Positions 9,931-18,734 of a DNA stretch of 64,000 nucleotides are shown piece after piece. Each line of letters begins with the position of its first letter. Positions within the stretch are counted from its first letter, which is position 1. Position numbers and translations under genes: made by a program. The stretch comes from a bacterium (GTDB lineage: Bacteria > Zhuqueibacterota > Zhuqueibacteria > Zhuqueibacterales > Zhuqueibacteraceae): contig JAKLJX010000001.1 of assembly GCA_023150945.1 (NCBI GenBank), positions 489,655 to 553,654 on the forward strand, read 5' to 3'. The notes under the pieces are model-generated. The model did no database searches. It was not told the origin of the DNA and saw nothing but the letters and a program-made list of their open reading frames with translations.

Positions 9931-11034
9931 ATGGCATCTACGAGTCTGCAACGGGTCGGCATATTGACCGGAGGCGGTGACTGCCCCGGCTTGAACGCCG
10001 TGATTCGCGCGGTGGCCAAGCCGGCAATGAATGAGCACGGCGCAACGGTTTTGGGCATCGAGGACGGCTTCGAAGGTTTGGTGGAAGGGCGAATGCGTGA
10101 GCTTTCCAACGCCGACGTCTCCGGTATCATCAATCTCGGCGGCACCGTTTTGGGCACCTCCAACAAGGGCGACCCCTGGCATTATCCCGACGAAATGGCA
10201 AACGGCAAGATCGAGATTGTCGATGCCTCGTCGCGCGCGCTGCGGAACTACAAACGCTGGGGCTTGGATGCGCTCATCGCCATCGGCGGCGACGGCACCA
10301 TGCAAATCTGCAACAAGCTCAGCCAGCACGGCTTGAACGTCGTCGGCGTGCCCAAGACAATCGACAACGATCTCTCCGCCACCGATGTGACGTTTGGCTA
10401 TGACTCCGCGCTCGCCGTGGCCACGGAAGCCATTGACCGCCTGCACACCACCGCCTCTTCTCATCATCGTGTGATGGTGATCGAAGTGATGGGCCGCTAT
10501 GCCGGCTGGATTGCGCTCGGCGCCGGGCTGGCCGGCGGCGCCGACATCATTCTGATCCCGGAGATTCCCTTCTCCTGGGAAGTGGTTTTTCGCAAGGTGA
10601 TGGACCGCAGCGTCAAGGGCAAACGCTTCAGCATCGTGTGCGTGGCCGAAGGCACGAGACTGCCCGAGGGCGGTGAAATCGTGAAGGAAATGGATGTCAA
10701 GCGTACCGATGCCAAACGCCTGGGCGGCGTCGGTGAAGTCGTGGCCGATCGCATTGCCGAGGGCACGCAACTGGAAACGCGGGTGACGGTGCTGGGCCAT
10801 TTGCAGCGCGGCGGCAGCCCCACGGCGCATGACCGTATTCTCGCCACCAATTTCGGCGCAATGGCGGTGGCACTCTGCGCTGAGGGCAAATTCAGCCGCA
10901 TGGTGGCGCTGCGCGGCGGCGATTTCGTCAGTGTGTCGATCAAAGAGGCCATTGCCAAGCAGAAGCTCGTGCCGCACGATCACCCCATGATCGCCGCCGC
11001 GCGCGCGGTCGGCACCAGCTTCGGCGACGAGTAG
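9931..11034 (+). CDS. pfkA: 6-phosphofructokinase
   Basis: A 367-residue phosphofructokinase that phosphorylates fructose 6-phosphate in glycolysis. It shows the nucleotide-binding loop GILTGGGDCPGLNAVIR (about 10-26), GGDGTM at 119-124, the catalytic PKTIDND at 141-147, and LGHLQRGGSPTAHDR near 290. In this superfamily Gly in GGDG favours ATP, while GGDD favours pyrophosphate. Lys in PKTIDND is typical of PPi-linked or mixed-substrate groups. The combination places it in the group III/mixed clade, most likely ATP-dependent. The start at 9931 has an AGAGGAG site. A strong terminator follows, so it is probably monocistronic. Confidence 0.95.
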   Translation: MASTSLQRVGILTGGGDCPGLNAVIRAVAKPAMNEHGATVLGIEDGFEGLVEGRMRELSNADVSGIINLGGTVLGTSNKGDPWHYPDEMANGKIEIVDASSRALRNYKRWGLDALIAIGGDGTMQICNKLSQHGLNVVGVPKTIDNDLSATDVTFGYDSALAVATEAIDRLHTTASSHHRVMVIEVMGRYAGWIALGAGLAGGADIILIPEIPFSWEVVFRKVMDRSVKGKRFSIVCVAEGTRLPEGGEIVKEMDVKRTDAKRLGGVGEVVADRIAEGTQLETRVTVLGHLQRGGSPTAHDRILATNFGAMAVALCAEGKFSRMVALRGGDFVSVSIKEAIAKQKLVPHDHPMIAAARAVGTSFGDE

Positions 11035-11072
11035 CCGCACTTCGCCGGCCTTGTGCGCCAGTCGCGGAAACC

Positions 11073-11116
11073 AAAGCCAGTGACTTGTTGCAAGAAATCA
11101 CTGGCTTTCTTCTTTT
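11073..11116 (+). terminator. Rho-independent terminator of pfkA (possibly bidirectional)
   Basis: An 11-base perfect stem (AAAGCCAGTGA, 11073-11083, with its complement at 11098-11108) is followed by CTTCTTTT. The right arm overlaps the stop codon of the converging acyl-CoA ligase gene, so the hairpin may serve both strands. Confidence 0.85.
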
Positions 11117-12618
11117 CGTGCAGAGTGCAGCAGCCGGGCGACTTCAGGCTTGATGACCTTGCCCATTGCGTTGCGCGGCAATTCGGCGGCGAACCGCAGG
11201 AGGGTGGGAATTTTGTAGGGCGCCAAATACGCAGTCGCCCAGTCGCGCAGCGCCGCCGCCGTGAGGGCAGCGCCCGGCCGCAACAACAACAGCGCACCGA
11301 CTCGTTCTCCCCATTCGGCATCCGGCAGGCCCGCGACCGCGCAATCGGTCACCTCCGGATGCTGCCGCAACACCTCTTCAATTTCCAGCGCCGAGACCTT
11401 GTACCCGCCGGTTTTGATGATGTCCGTCGCCGCGCGACCGAGAATGCGATAGGAGCCCTCCTCGCACAGCGCAATGTCGCCGGTGCAAAACCAGCCATCA
11501 CGAAACGCCTGGTGCGTGGCCTCGGGCTTGCCCCAATACTCCTGAAAGACGCTCGCACCCTTCACCTGAATTTCACCTTGTGCGCCTGGCGCAACTTCGC
11601 GGCCGTTCTCATCCACCAGCCGCACCGTCACGCCGGGCAGCGGCGTGCCCACACCGCCCGGCCTGCGCCGGCCATGCAGGGGATTGGAGAGCGCCATGCC
11701 GATTTCCGTCATGCCGTAGCGCTCGAGCAAAACATGTCCGCTCAGCGCCTGCCATTTCTCCAGCACTGCCACCGGCAGGGCGGCCGAACCGGAAACCATC
11801 AGCCGCATCCTGGCACACGCAGCGGACATGGCCTCTTGCAACTCCGGTGGCGCCGCCTCCCAAGCAGTGATCAGCTTGCTGTAGATCGTGGGCACCGCCA
11901 TGAACAAAGTCGTGTGGCCGCTCAGGAATCTTTGCCAAACCTGGCCGGCCTCAAACGCCGGCATCAGCTCGCACGCTGCGCCCGCCCACAAGGCGCAAAT
12001 CAAGACGTTGATCAAACCATGAACGTGATGCAACGGCAGGACGTTGAGGATGTAATCGCGCGGCGACCATTCCCAAGCGGTGAGCAATGCGGTGACTTGC
12101 GCGGCAATGTTGGCGTGTGTCAGCACCACGCCTTTGGGCCGGCTGGTGGTGCCGCTGGTGTAGATGATCAGGCCGCGCCGGCTGTCGGCGATCGCCGGCA
12201 AGGCCACGGCCCCGGCGGGCTGCAGGTCATTGGTGCGCACCAGACGCAGCCGCGAAATGAGATCGAGCGGCTGCACGCGTGCTGCGAAATCCGGATGCAC
12301 CACCAGCACCGAGGCGCCGCAATCGTGCAGCACATATTCCAACTCAGCGGCGGGATGCGTGACGGCCAGCGGCACGGCAATGCCGCCGGCGCGCCAAATG
12401 CCCAACAGCGCCGCGACAAAATCCAGCCCTGGTGGCGCCAGCAAGGCCACGCGGGCTTCGGCAAGATCAGCCGCGCCGTTCAACAAAACCGCCGCCGTGC
12501 CGGCGGAGTATGAGAGCATTTCGCCATGGGAAAAGCGGCCTGCAGCGGTGACCAGCGCCAGGCGCTCGTGCTGCCGGCCGGCGGATGCGAAAAGCGGCAG
12601 GGAAGAAGTGAGTTTCAT
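11098..12618 (-). CDS. AMP-forming acyl-CoA synthetase, malonyl-CoA synthetase-like
   Basis: A 506-residue member of the ANL adenylating superfamily, which activates a carboxylate with ATP and transfers it to CoA. The P-loop-like motif IIYTSGTTSRPKGVVLTH is at about 145-162. LLERYGMTEIGMALSNPLHG, then RRPGGVGTPLPGVTVRL, is near 290-335. The hinge is GRAATDIIKTGGYKVSALEIE, and the C-terminal catalytic lysine is in PRNAMGKVIKP. The sequence around GMTEIGMALSNPL closely resembles MatB/ACSF3 malonyl- and methylmalonyl-CoA synthetases, so a short dicarboxylic acid is the best substrate guess. The start at 12618 is preferred over 12645 because homology begins there. It converges on pfkA and is divergent from ugd. 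Confidence 0.88.
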   Translation of the reverse strand: MKLTSSLPLFASAGRQHERLALVTAAGRFSHGEMLSYSAGTAAVLLNGAADLAEARVALLAPPGLDFVAALLGIWRAGGIAVPLAVTHPAAELEYVLHDCGASVLVVHPDFAARVQPLDLISRLRLVRTNDLQPAGAVALPAIADSRRGLIIYTSGTTSRPKGVVLTHANIAAQVTALLTAWEWSPRDYILNVLPLHHVHGLINVLICALWAGAACELMPAFEAGQVWQRFLSGHTTLFMAVPTIYSKLITAWEAAPPELQEAMSAACARMRLMVSGSAALPVAVLEKWQALSGHVLLERYGMTEIGMALSNPLHGRRRPGGVGTPLPGVTVRLVDENGREVAPGAQGEIQVKGASVFQEYWGKPEATHQAFRDGWFCTGDIALCEEGSYRILGRAATDIIKTGGYKVSALEIEEVLRQHPEVTDCAVAGLPDAEWGERVGALLLLRPGAALTAAALRDWATAYLAPYKIPTLLRFAAELPRNAMGKVIKPEVARLLHSARKEESQ

Positions 12619-12885
12619 GATTCCGGCTATTTGACTTTGGAGCAATTGTTGTTATTTTTGTCGCCGCTGGCCGGAAGCAAGCGTGCCGGCCCGGCATGAG
12701 CCGGCGGCTAGAAGCGCCGTCCGAGTCGGGTACCGGATCGACTTGCAGGGCCGAGCCAGGCCGGCCAGAACGAAGTACGCACTCGCAAGATGCTGTCGTG
12801 GTTTGTCGTTCAAATCCACGCTTATTGAAATCCCGCTCGGCGAGCGGAAAAAATCGAATCTCTTGGTTAGCAAAAGGAGCAGCGC

Positions 12886-14205
12886 GTGAAAGTAGCAGTC
12901 GTGGGATCAGGATACGTTGGCCTGGTGGCCGGTACATGCTTTGCCGATTCCGGCAATGAGGTGGTCTGCGTTGATGTCGATGAAGAAAAGATCGGCAAAC
13001 TGCGCCGCGGCGAAATTCCCATCTATGAGCCCGGCCTGGAGGAGATGGTCAAACAGAACATGCGGGAAGAGCGGCTGTTTTTCACCACCGACATCAAACC
13101 GGCGGTGGAACAGGCGCAGATCATCTTCATTGCGGTCGGCACGCCGCCGGATGAAGACGGCTCGGCCGATTTGAAATACGTGTTGGCGGTGGCGCGCGAC
13201 ATCGGCAAGAACATGAACGGCTACAAGATCATCGTCAACAAAAGCACGGTTCCGATCGGCACCGCCGACAAGGTGCGCGCGGAAATCAGGAAACATACCC
13301 AGCATGATTTTGCCGTGGTGTCCAATCCCGAGTTTCTCAAAGAGGGCGCTGCCATTGATGATTTCACCCGCCCCGATCGCGTGGTGATCGGCACGACCGA
13401 TGAGCGCGCCATCGAAACCATGCGTACGCTCTACGCACCGTTCGTGCGCTCCGGCAATCCCATCATCGTCATGGATGAGCGCAGCGCCGAGTTGACCAAG
13501 TATGCCGCCAATGCGCTGCTCGCCACCAAGATCTCCTTCATCAATGAAATCGCCAATCTGTGTGAGCAGGTCGGCGCGGATGTCGACATGGTGCGCAAGG
13601 GCATCGGCACCGACAGCCGCATCGGGCCGTACTTCATCTTCCCGGGCACGGGCTACGGCGGTTCCTGCTTTCCCAAGGACGTGCAAGCGCTGGTCCGCAC
13701 GGCGAACGACCAAGGCCTGCCGCTCGCCATCGTGAAGGCGGTCGAGGAAGTCAATGAACGCCAGAAAACGATCCTGCTGGCCAGGATCAAATCCTATTTC
13801 GAGGGTGATCTGCACGGCCGAGTCTTCGCCATGTGGGGCTTGGCATTCAAGCCCAAAACCGATGACATGCGCGAGGCGCCGGCGATTGCGATGATCAACG
13901 CGCTCAACGCCGAAGGCGCGGCCGTGCAAGGGCACGATCCCGAAGCGCTCAAAGAAGCCGAACGCATTTTCAAGAGCCGCCTCAATCGCGATTTGTTTCT
14001 GTTTGAGAAGCGCTACGACGCCCTGGAGGGCGCGGATGCGCTGATCATCATGACGGAATGGAATGCCTTCCGCGAGCCCGATTTTCACTTGATCAAAGAA
14101 ACCCTCAAGTTCCCCGCGGTTTTCGACGGCCGCAACCTCTACGATCCCAAGCGCATGAAGAAAATCGGCATCGACTATTTTTCCATCGGCCGGCCTTCCC
14201 GTTAA
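12886..14205 (+). CDS. ugd: UDP-glucose 6-dehydrogenase
   Basis: A 439-residue NAD-dependent enzyme that oxidises UDP-glucose twice to UDP-glucuronate for surface polysaccharides. The Rossmann motif VGSGYVGLVAGTCFAD is at 6-21. The family signature FINEIANLCEQVGADVDMV lies in the middle, and the catalytic cysteine is in GYGGSCFPKD (Cys261). A C-terminal UDP-binding domain carries MWGLAFKPKTDDMREAPA. Length is normal for the family. The start is a GTG at 12886, supported by an AAAAGGAG site. A terminator follows at 14217, so it is likely transcribed alone. Confidence 0.96.
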   Translation: MKVAVVGSGYVGLVAGTCFADSGNEVVCVDVDEEKIGKLRRGEIPIYEPGLEEMVKQNMREERLFFTTDIKPAVEQAQIIFIAVGTPPDEDGSADLKYVLAVARDIGKNMNGYKIIVNKSTVPIGTADKVRAEIRKHTQHDFAVVSNPEFLKEGAAIDDFTRPDRVVIGTTDERAIETMRTLYAPFVRSGNPIIVMDERSAELTKYAANALLATKISFINEIANLCEQVGADVDMVRKGIGTDSRIGPYFIFPGTGYGGSCFPKDVQALVRTANDQGLPLAIVKAVEEVNERQKTILLARIKSYFEGDLHGRVFAMWGLAFKPKTDDMREAPAIAMINALNAEGAAVQGHDPEALKEAERIFKSRLNRDLFLFEKRYDALEGADALIIMTEWNAFREPDFHLIKETLKFPAVFDGRNLYDPKRMKKIGIDYFSIGRPSR

Positions 14206-14216
14206 AGCTTGCCGGC

Positions 14217-14254
14217 GGGCGCTCTCGCGCAGCGGTGAGAGCGCCCGTTTTTTT
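14217..14254 (+). terminator. Rho-independent terminator of ugd
   Basis: A perfect 10-base stem (GGGCGCTCTC / GAGAGCGCCC) with a 10-base loop is followed by GTTTTTTT, 12 bases past the ugd stop codon. Confidence 0.93.
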
Positions 14255-14278
14255 CGCAACGGCGCTTTGCCGTGGCAT

Positions 14279-14851
14279 TCAACAAAAGCGAATGCCTTGC
14301 GCGGACAGCCAGCTTGCGAAGCGCCGGAACTCTTCCTCGATTTGCTCACGGCGATAGTGCGCATTGGCAGCACTGGTGGAGGGCAAGAGGTAGAAAACCG
14401 TCGTTCCGATGCGCAATTGCTGCGGCCCGGGTTCGATTCTCTCCTTTTGCGGCAGGCCAAACAGCCAGCGCAAGCCGCTCACTCCGATCACACACGCCAC
14501 TGCCGGCGCATACTTCTCGAGCTTGCGGCGCAACCGGCGCGCGCCGGCCGCAATCTCATTCTGGGTCAATTCCCCAATCTGGCCGGTGGCGCGCTTCACC
14601 ACGTCGGTGAAGCCGATGCCGCGCTCGAACAAGAGACGCTCATCTCCGGCGCGCACTTCCGAGCCGGTGAGTCCCGAGGCTGACAGTGCCGGCCAGAAGC
14701 GATTGGTGGAACGGGCGAAATATTTTCCCATTTGTGCGGAATAGCGGCCGGGATTGAGGCCAATAAAAACCAGCGACAGCCCCGGGCGAAGATAATCGGG
14801 AAGGGTGAGGGCAGGAGTTCGTGATTTTCGGCGCAGGCCAGACACCGGCAA
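14279..14851 (-). CDS. mug: G:T/U mismatch-specific uracil-DNA glycosylase
   Basis: A DNA glycosylase of the Mug/TDG family of about 190 residues, which removes uracil or thymine opposite guanine at the start of base excision repair. Motif 1 is FIGLNPGRYSAQMG (31-44), with the catalytic-pocket Asn33 as in GINPG of E. coli Mug. Motif 2 is LPSTSAANAHY (156-166), closer to the TDG-type PSSSA loop. A SHR-like KYFARSTNRFWPAL segment follows motif 1. The start is uncertain: the longest frame begins with TTG at 14851 and a GTG lies at 14845, with no strong ribosome binding site at either. It is the last gene of the minus-strand run that also holds nth and polX. Confidence 0.9.
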   Translation of the reverse strand: MPVSGLRRKSRTPALTLPDYLRPGLSLVFIGLNPGRYSAQMGKYFARSTNRFWPALSASGLTGSEVRAGDERLLFERGIGFTDVVKRATGQIGELTQNEIAAGARRLRRKLEKYAPAVACVIGVSGLRWLFGLPQKERIEPGPQQLRIGTTVFYLLPSTSAANAHYRREQIEEEFRRFASWLSAQGIRFC

Positions 14852-14944
14852 GCAGGAGAGGGATTGGTTAATGATTACGAAAGCAGGCGGTCACCAGCCT
14901 TTAGGTGCAGACGGCCCGGCATGGCACCGCCGGCAAGATTCGTC

Positions 14945-15472
14945 TCACTCGGAGAGGCGATCGGGCGCGGATTCAACCCGGCGCGCTTCCGGCAGAAAAG
15001 AAGTGATCAACAGAATGATCATGCCCAGCGAAATGGCCGTGTCCGCCAGGTTGAAGATGGCGGTGCGAAAAGCGCCGATGCCGAGGTTGAGGAAGTCAAT
15101 CACGCGGCCATCGTGAAAGACGCGATCCAGGAGATTGCCCACGCCGCCGCCCAGCACCAGCCCCAGGGCCAGTAGATGCGCGACGCCGCGGCTGTCGGCG
15201 CGCAACATGTAGATCAGCAAAACCGCCAGGCACAAGGCCGGACCGATGATGAACAGCACCAGTCGTACTTCTTCCGGCCAGTTCGAGCCCAGGCTGAAGG
15301 CTACGCCCGGGTTCTCGGTGTAATGAAAGCGCAGGAAATCGGCGAAATAGGATTGCGGCCCGCTTTCCAAGAGAATCGACTTGGCCAGACGTTTGGTGAT
15401 CTGGTCGCAGCCGACACAACTGACAGCCGCCAGCAAGGCAAGGATGAGGTTGGTCCTGAGATACTTCTGCAT
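14945..15472 (-). CDS. lspA: Lipoprotein signal peptidase (signal peptidase II)
   Basis: A 175-residue inner-membrane aspartyl protease that removes signal peptides from diacylglyceryl-modified prolipoproteins. Four hydrophobic segments are visible. The conserved boxes are GGGVGNLLDRVFHDGRVIDF (108-127) and AIFNLADTAISLG (138-150), which carry the catalytic pair Asp126 and Asp144. The frame is open upstream to 15814, but the ATG at 15472 has an ACAGGAAG site and gives the usual family length. It follows a 66-residue membrane protein by 14 bases. Several predicted lipoproteins elsewhere in the window would be substrates. Confidence 0.96.
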   Translation of the reverse strand: MQKYLRTNLILALLAAVSCVGCDQITKRLAKSILLESGPQSYFADFLRFHYTENPGVAFSLGSNWPEEVRLVLFIIGPALCLAVLLIYMLRADSRGVAHLLALGLVLGGGVGNLLDRVFHDGRVIDFLNLGIGAFRTAIFNLADTAISLGMIILLITSFLPEARRVESAPDRLSE

Positions 15473-15486
15473 GGCTACTTCCTGTT

Positions 15487-15687
15487 TCAATTGCTGCACA
15501 TGAATCCCTGCGTGATCAACACCGGCACGAGAATGTAGAGAATGGAATCGCGAATCAGATAGAACATGAACACCGCGGCCACGATTTTCCAGCCCTTTTC
15601 GCGGATGAAAACGCGCAGGCCTTTTTCGCGCAGCAGGTCGGTCCATTCTTGGATGATCGGCGGCTTGAATAGTCGTTTCAGCAGCAT
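15487..15687 (-). CDS. Small single-pass membrane protein, unknown function
   Basis: A 66-residue protein with a charged N-terminal half (KPPIIQEWTDLLREKGLRVF) and one strong hydrophobic segment (IVAAVFMFYLIRDSILYILVP, about residues 35-56). An AAAGGATT site precedes the ATG at 15687. It is packed between nth (12-base gap) and lspA (14-base gap), which supports a real gene. I recognise no family. Confidence 0.72.
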   Translation of the reverse strand: MLLKRLFKPPIIQEWTDLLREKGLRVFIREKGWKIVAAVFMFYLIRDSILYILVPVLITQGFMCSN

Positions 15688-15699
15688 CGCAGAATCCTT

Positions 15700-16350
15700 T
15701 CATATCTCGCTTGCAGGGCAATCCGGCGCCAGTGCACACGTGCCGCACTTGGGTTTGCGGGCGTTGCAAATCTGGCGACCGTGCAATATAAGGCGGTGAG
15801 AAAAAAGAGTCCACTCCTTTCTTGGCACAATTGCCATCAAATCACGCTCGATTTTCTCGGGCGTCTCTTCCTTGGTAAAACCCAGCCGCCGGGAGAGGCG
15901 CTGCACGTGCGTATCCACCACCACGCCATCATTGATGCCAAAGGCATTGCCGAGCACGACATTGGCGGTTTTGCGGCCGACGCCCGGCAGCGCGATCAGT
16001 TCCGCCATGCTGGCTGGCACCTCGCCGCCGTGCTCGCTGACCAGGCGCTGGGCACAGCCGAGCAGGCTGCGCGCTTTGTTGCGAAAGAAGCCGGTGGCGT
16101 GGATCAACTTTTCCAGTTCGGCAGGCTTGGCCTGCGCCAGCGCCGCCGGCGTGGGATAGGCGCGAAACAATGCCGGCGTCACCTCATTGACGGTCTTGTC
16201 GGTGGATTGCGCCGACAGAATCGTGGCGACCAGCAGCTCGTAGGGATTGCGATGCGCCAGCGCGCAAGCTGCCGCGGGATACAGCCGTCGCAAGGTGCGC
16301 AACACCCGCTGCCGCCTCGCCGTTTCCGCTGCCGCCGTGGTTTTGCTCAT
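15700..16350 (-). CDS. nth: Endonuclease III
   Basis: A 216-residue bifunctional DNA glycosylase/AP lyase that removes oxidised pyrimidines in base excision repair. The helix-hairpin-helix motif LPGVGRKTANVVLG (121-134) carries the Schiff-base lysine (Lys127). The catalytic aspartate is Asp146 in VVVDTHVQRLSRRLG. The C-terminal iron-sulfur loop C-X6-C-X2-C-X5-C (Cys195, 202, 205, 211) is complete. Its start overlaps the stop of the upstream LiaF-like gene in an ATGA arrangement, which indicates translational coupling. Confidence 0.97.
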   Translation of the reverse strand: MSKTTAAAETARRQRVLRTLRRLYPAAACALAHRNPYELLVATILSAQSTDKTVNEVTPALFRAYPTPAALAQAKPAELEKLIHATGFFRNKARSLLGCAQRLVSEHGGEVPASMAELIALPGVGRKTANVVLGNAFGINDGVVVDTHVQRLSRRLGFTKEETPEKIERDLMAIVPRKEWTLFSHRLILHGRQICNARKPKCGTCALAPDCPASEI

Positions 16351-16967
16351 AGAATGGTGACATCTCCGATCATGAAGGAAATCCGCACGGTCAGGCGCGA
16401 GGCGGCATGGTCATAATCCGGCGATTTGAACACCTTGTTGACGCCCACCCCGCCTTCCTTCCTGCCGAAAACCACCAGGTCGCCGATGCCGGCGCTCACC
16501 TGCACCAGGTAGGGAATCGTCTTGGGCAAAATCAGCGTGGCGTCGCCGATGAAACCGGACACGACGAAGGCGCGCTCGCCGCCCTTGATGGCAATGCCGG
16601 ACAGATCGAATTTCTGATCGCCGATGAAGGAGGAGACGGCGCCGCCCTTGAAATCATCACTCTGCACCTTGAGGTGAATGTCGCCGATGAAGCGGTTTTC
16701 GTTGATGTAGTCGCTGACCACCGAGGTCCCGATGAAACTCGCGCTTTCCGCTTCGGCGGTGGGTGTGACCGTGATCTCACTCTCCTCCCGGCTTTTGGGA
16801 AACAGAATCATCTTGGCGCCGATGGCCACCAGAATCAGCGGCCAGAAATTCCGAATCGTCTCCCGGAAACTCAGCAGGTCGAGCCGGTCGAGCAGCATGA
16901 GCGATCCGAACAAAATCAGCATGCCGCCCCAGAATAACCGGCTGCCGGCACTCTCAGTTGCGCTCAT
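16347..16967 (-). CDS. LiaF-like membrane protein (DUF5668 plus LiaF C-terminal-like domain)
   Basis: A 206-residue protein with two N-terminal transmembrane segments (LFWGGMLILFGSLMLLDRLD and NFWPLILVAIGAKMILF) and a beta-solenoid-like C-terminal half. The latter carries repeated 'SxFIGD' motifs (SFIGTSVVSDYI, RFIGDIHLKV, SFIGDQKFDL, GFIGDATLIL, FMIGDVTIL). This is the pattern of LiaF/YvqF cell-wall-stress proteins. In Firmicutes LiaF restrains a two-component system; no LiaRS pair is visible here. The start at 16967 has a GGAGAGAG site. The gene overlaps nth by four bases and follows polX by 22 bases. Confidence 0.8.
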   Translation of the reverse strand: MSATESAGSRLFWGGMLILFGSLMLLDRLDLLSFRETIRNFWPLILVAIGAKMILFPKSREESEITVTPTAEAESASFIGTSVVSDYINENRFIGDIHLKVQSDDFKGGAVSSFIGDQKFDLSGIAIKGGERAFVVSGFIGDATLILPKTIPYLVQVSAGIGDLVVFGRKEGGVGVNKVFKSPDYDHAASRLTVRISFMIGDVTIL

Positions 16968-16989
16968 CTCTCTCTCCACAGCAATTCCA

Positions 16990-18714
16990 TCATGATCGTT
17001 TGGCCTGAAACCACTTGGCAATCTCTTTGGTCGATTTCGTGTTCAAGACATCGGTCCGGCGCAGCCAGCCCTTGCGGGCAATGCCCACGCCGTAGAAAAT
17101 GTCCGCGATGCCCTCGCGGTCATGGGCATCGGGATTGACGCTGATCAGCACGCCGTGGTCGCGCGCGTACTTGACGTGACGCCAGTCCAGATCGAAGCGG
17201 TGCGGGCTGGCGTTGATCTCGATGCTCACGCCCAGCTCGGCAGCGGCTTCGATCACGCGGTGGTGGTTGATGGGATAACCGTCACGCCCGAGCAGCAGCC
17301 GGCCGGTGGGATGGCCGAGAATTCGCACCGCGGGATGCTGCATGGCTTTGATCAACCGCTGTGTCGCTTGCGCCTCGGTCATGTTCATGCTGCTGTGAAT
17401 GGAGGCGACCACAAAGTCGAAACTCGCCAGCACTTTGTCGGGATAGTCCAGCCTGCCGTCCGGCAGAATGTCACATTCCGTGCCTTTGAAAATGTGAAAG
17501 CCTTTCAGCTCGGCATTGAGGCGGTCGATCTCCTTGTGCTGCTGCTTGACGCGCTCCGGCGACAGTCCCTGGGCATAAGCGACCGACATGCTGTGATCGC
17601 AAATGCCGAGGTACTCGAAGCCCAGCGCCCGGCACGCCTCCGCCATCTCGGCCAGTGAATTCGCGCCGTCGCTGTAGGTGGAATGGCAGTGCAGCACCCC
17701 GCGCAGATCTTTTTTCTCCACCAATGCGGGAATCTCGTGCCGCAGCGCCGCTGCGATTTCGCCCATGTCTTCCCGCAGCTCGGGCGGCACATAGCTCATG
17801 CCGAGCGCTGCGAAAATCGCGGTTTCATCTTCGCAGCGAATCAACTTCTCGCCCTTGAACAAGCCCCATTCACTCACCTTGATGCCGAGCTTGAGAGCGT
17901 GACTCCGCATCGCGATGTTGTGCTCCGCCGAGCCGGTCAAGTGATGGAGAAGATAAGGAAATTCCTTGTCGCTTGCCAGCCGCAAATCCGCCTGCATGCC
18001 GCTTGCCAGCAGCACCGTGCTTTTGGTATCGCCCTGGGCAATGACGCTTTGCACGCCGGGCAGCGCCGTGAAAAACGCCATGATCGCCGGCCGGTCGGCC
18101 TCTTTGCAGCTCGCGACAATGTCGATGTCCTTCACTGTCTCCCGGTGGCGGCGCAAGCTTCCGGCCAGCTCGGCGCGGATGACTTTCGGGTGCTTTTGCA
18201 CTGCTTCGAACAAAGGCCGCGCCGATTGCTCCGCATGATGGTAGAGATGCCGGCTCGCATACCGCCGGACCTGCTCGATCCCGTCCAGCAAGTTTTGCTG
18301 GCTCTTGGCGCTGAAGCCCTCCAGCTTGGCGACGCGATTCTCCCGGCAGGCTTTCTCCAAATCGTTGATCGAGGCCACGCCCAGTTCGTCCAGCAGTTTT
18401 TTGACTTTTTTAGGGCCGAGGCCGGGAATGCGCATCAGCTCCATGATTCCCGGGGGAAAGGAGCGGCGCAGGTCTTCGTAGTATTTGAGTGTGCCTGTGG
18501 TCACCAGTGTGGTGATCTTCTCGGAAATCGCCTCGCCGATGCCTTTGATTTCGCGCAAGCGGTTGCCTGCGATCAGCTCGTGCAAATCTTCGGAAACGCC
18601 GCGCAGGGCGCGCGCCGCATTGCCGTAGGCGCGCGTCTTAAAAGGGTTTTCACCCTTGAGCTCGAGCAGGGTACCGATTTCTTCGAGAATCTCGATGACT
18701 TGTTTCTTGTCCAT
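16990..18714 (-). CDS. polX: Family X DNA polymerase with PHP phosphoesterase domain
   Basis: A 574-residue repair polymerase, the usual length for bacterial PolX. Residues 1-80 form the 8-kDa-like domain, with HhH motifs at IKGIGEAISEKI and IPGLGPKKVKKLL. The nucleotidyltransferase motif GSLRRHRETVKDIDIV gives Asp196 and Asp198, with a third metal aspartate at Asp243 (MQADLRLAS). From residue 340 the PHP domain begins with HCHSTYSDGANS and continues with GTECDILPDGRLDY and NPDAHD, as in gap-filling polymerases with 3'-5' exonuclease or AP-endonuclease activity. It follows the DUF2723 gene by 20 bases and sits with nth and mug, which suggests a base-excision-repair set. Confidence 0.95.
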   Translation of the reverse strand: MDKKQVIEILEEIGTLLELKGENPFKTRAYGNAARALRGVSEDLHELIAGNRLREIKGIGEAISEKITTLVTTGTLKYYEDLRRSFPPGIMELMRIPGLGPKKVKKLLDELGVASINDLEKACRENRVAKLEGFSAKSQQNLLDGIEQVRRYASRHLYHHAEQSARPLFEAVQKHPKVIRAELAGSLRRHRETVKDIDIVASCKEADRPAIMAFFTALPGVQSVIAQGDTKSTVLLASGMQADLRLASDKEFPYLLHHLTGSAEHNIAMRSHALKLGIKVSEWGLFKGEKLIRCEDETAIFAALGMSYVPPELREDMGEIAAALRHEIPALVEKKDLRGVLHCHSTYSDGANSLAEMAEACRALGFEYLGICDHSMSVAYAQGLSPERVKQQHKEIDRLNAELKGFHIFKGTECDILPDGRLDYPDKVLASFDFVVASIHSSMNMTEAQATQRLIKAMQHPAVRILGHPTGRLLLGRDGYPINHHRVIEAAAELGVSIEINASPHRFDLDWRHVKYARDHGVLISVNPDAHDREGIADIFYGVGIARKGWLRRTDVLNTKSTKEIAKWFQAKRS

Positions 18715-18734
18715 AGAGATTTGTTCTCACCGTG

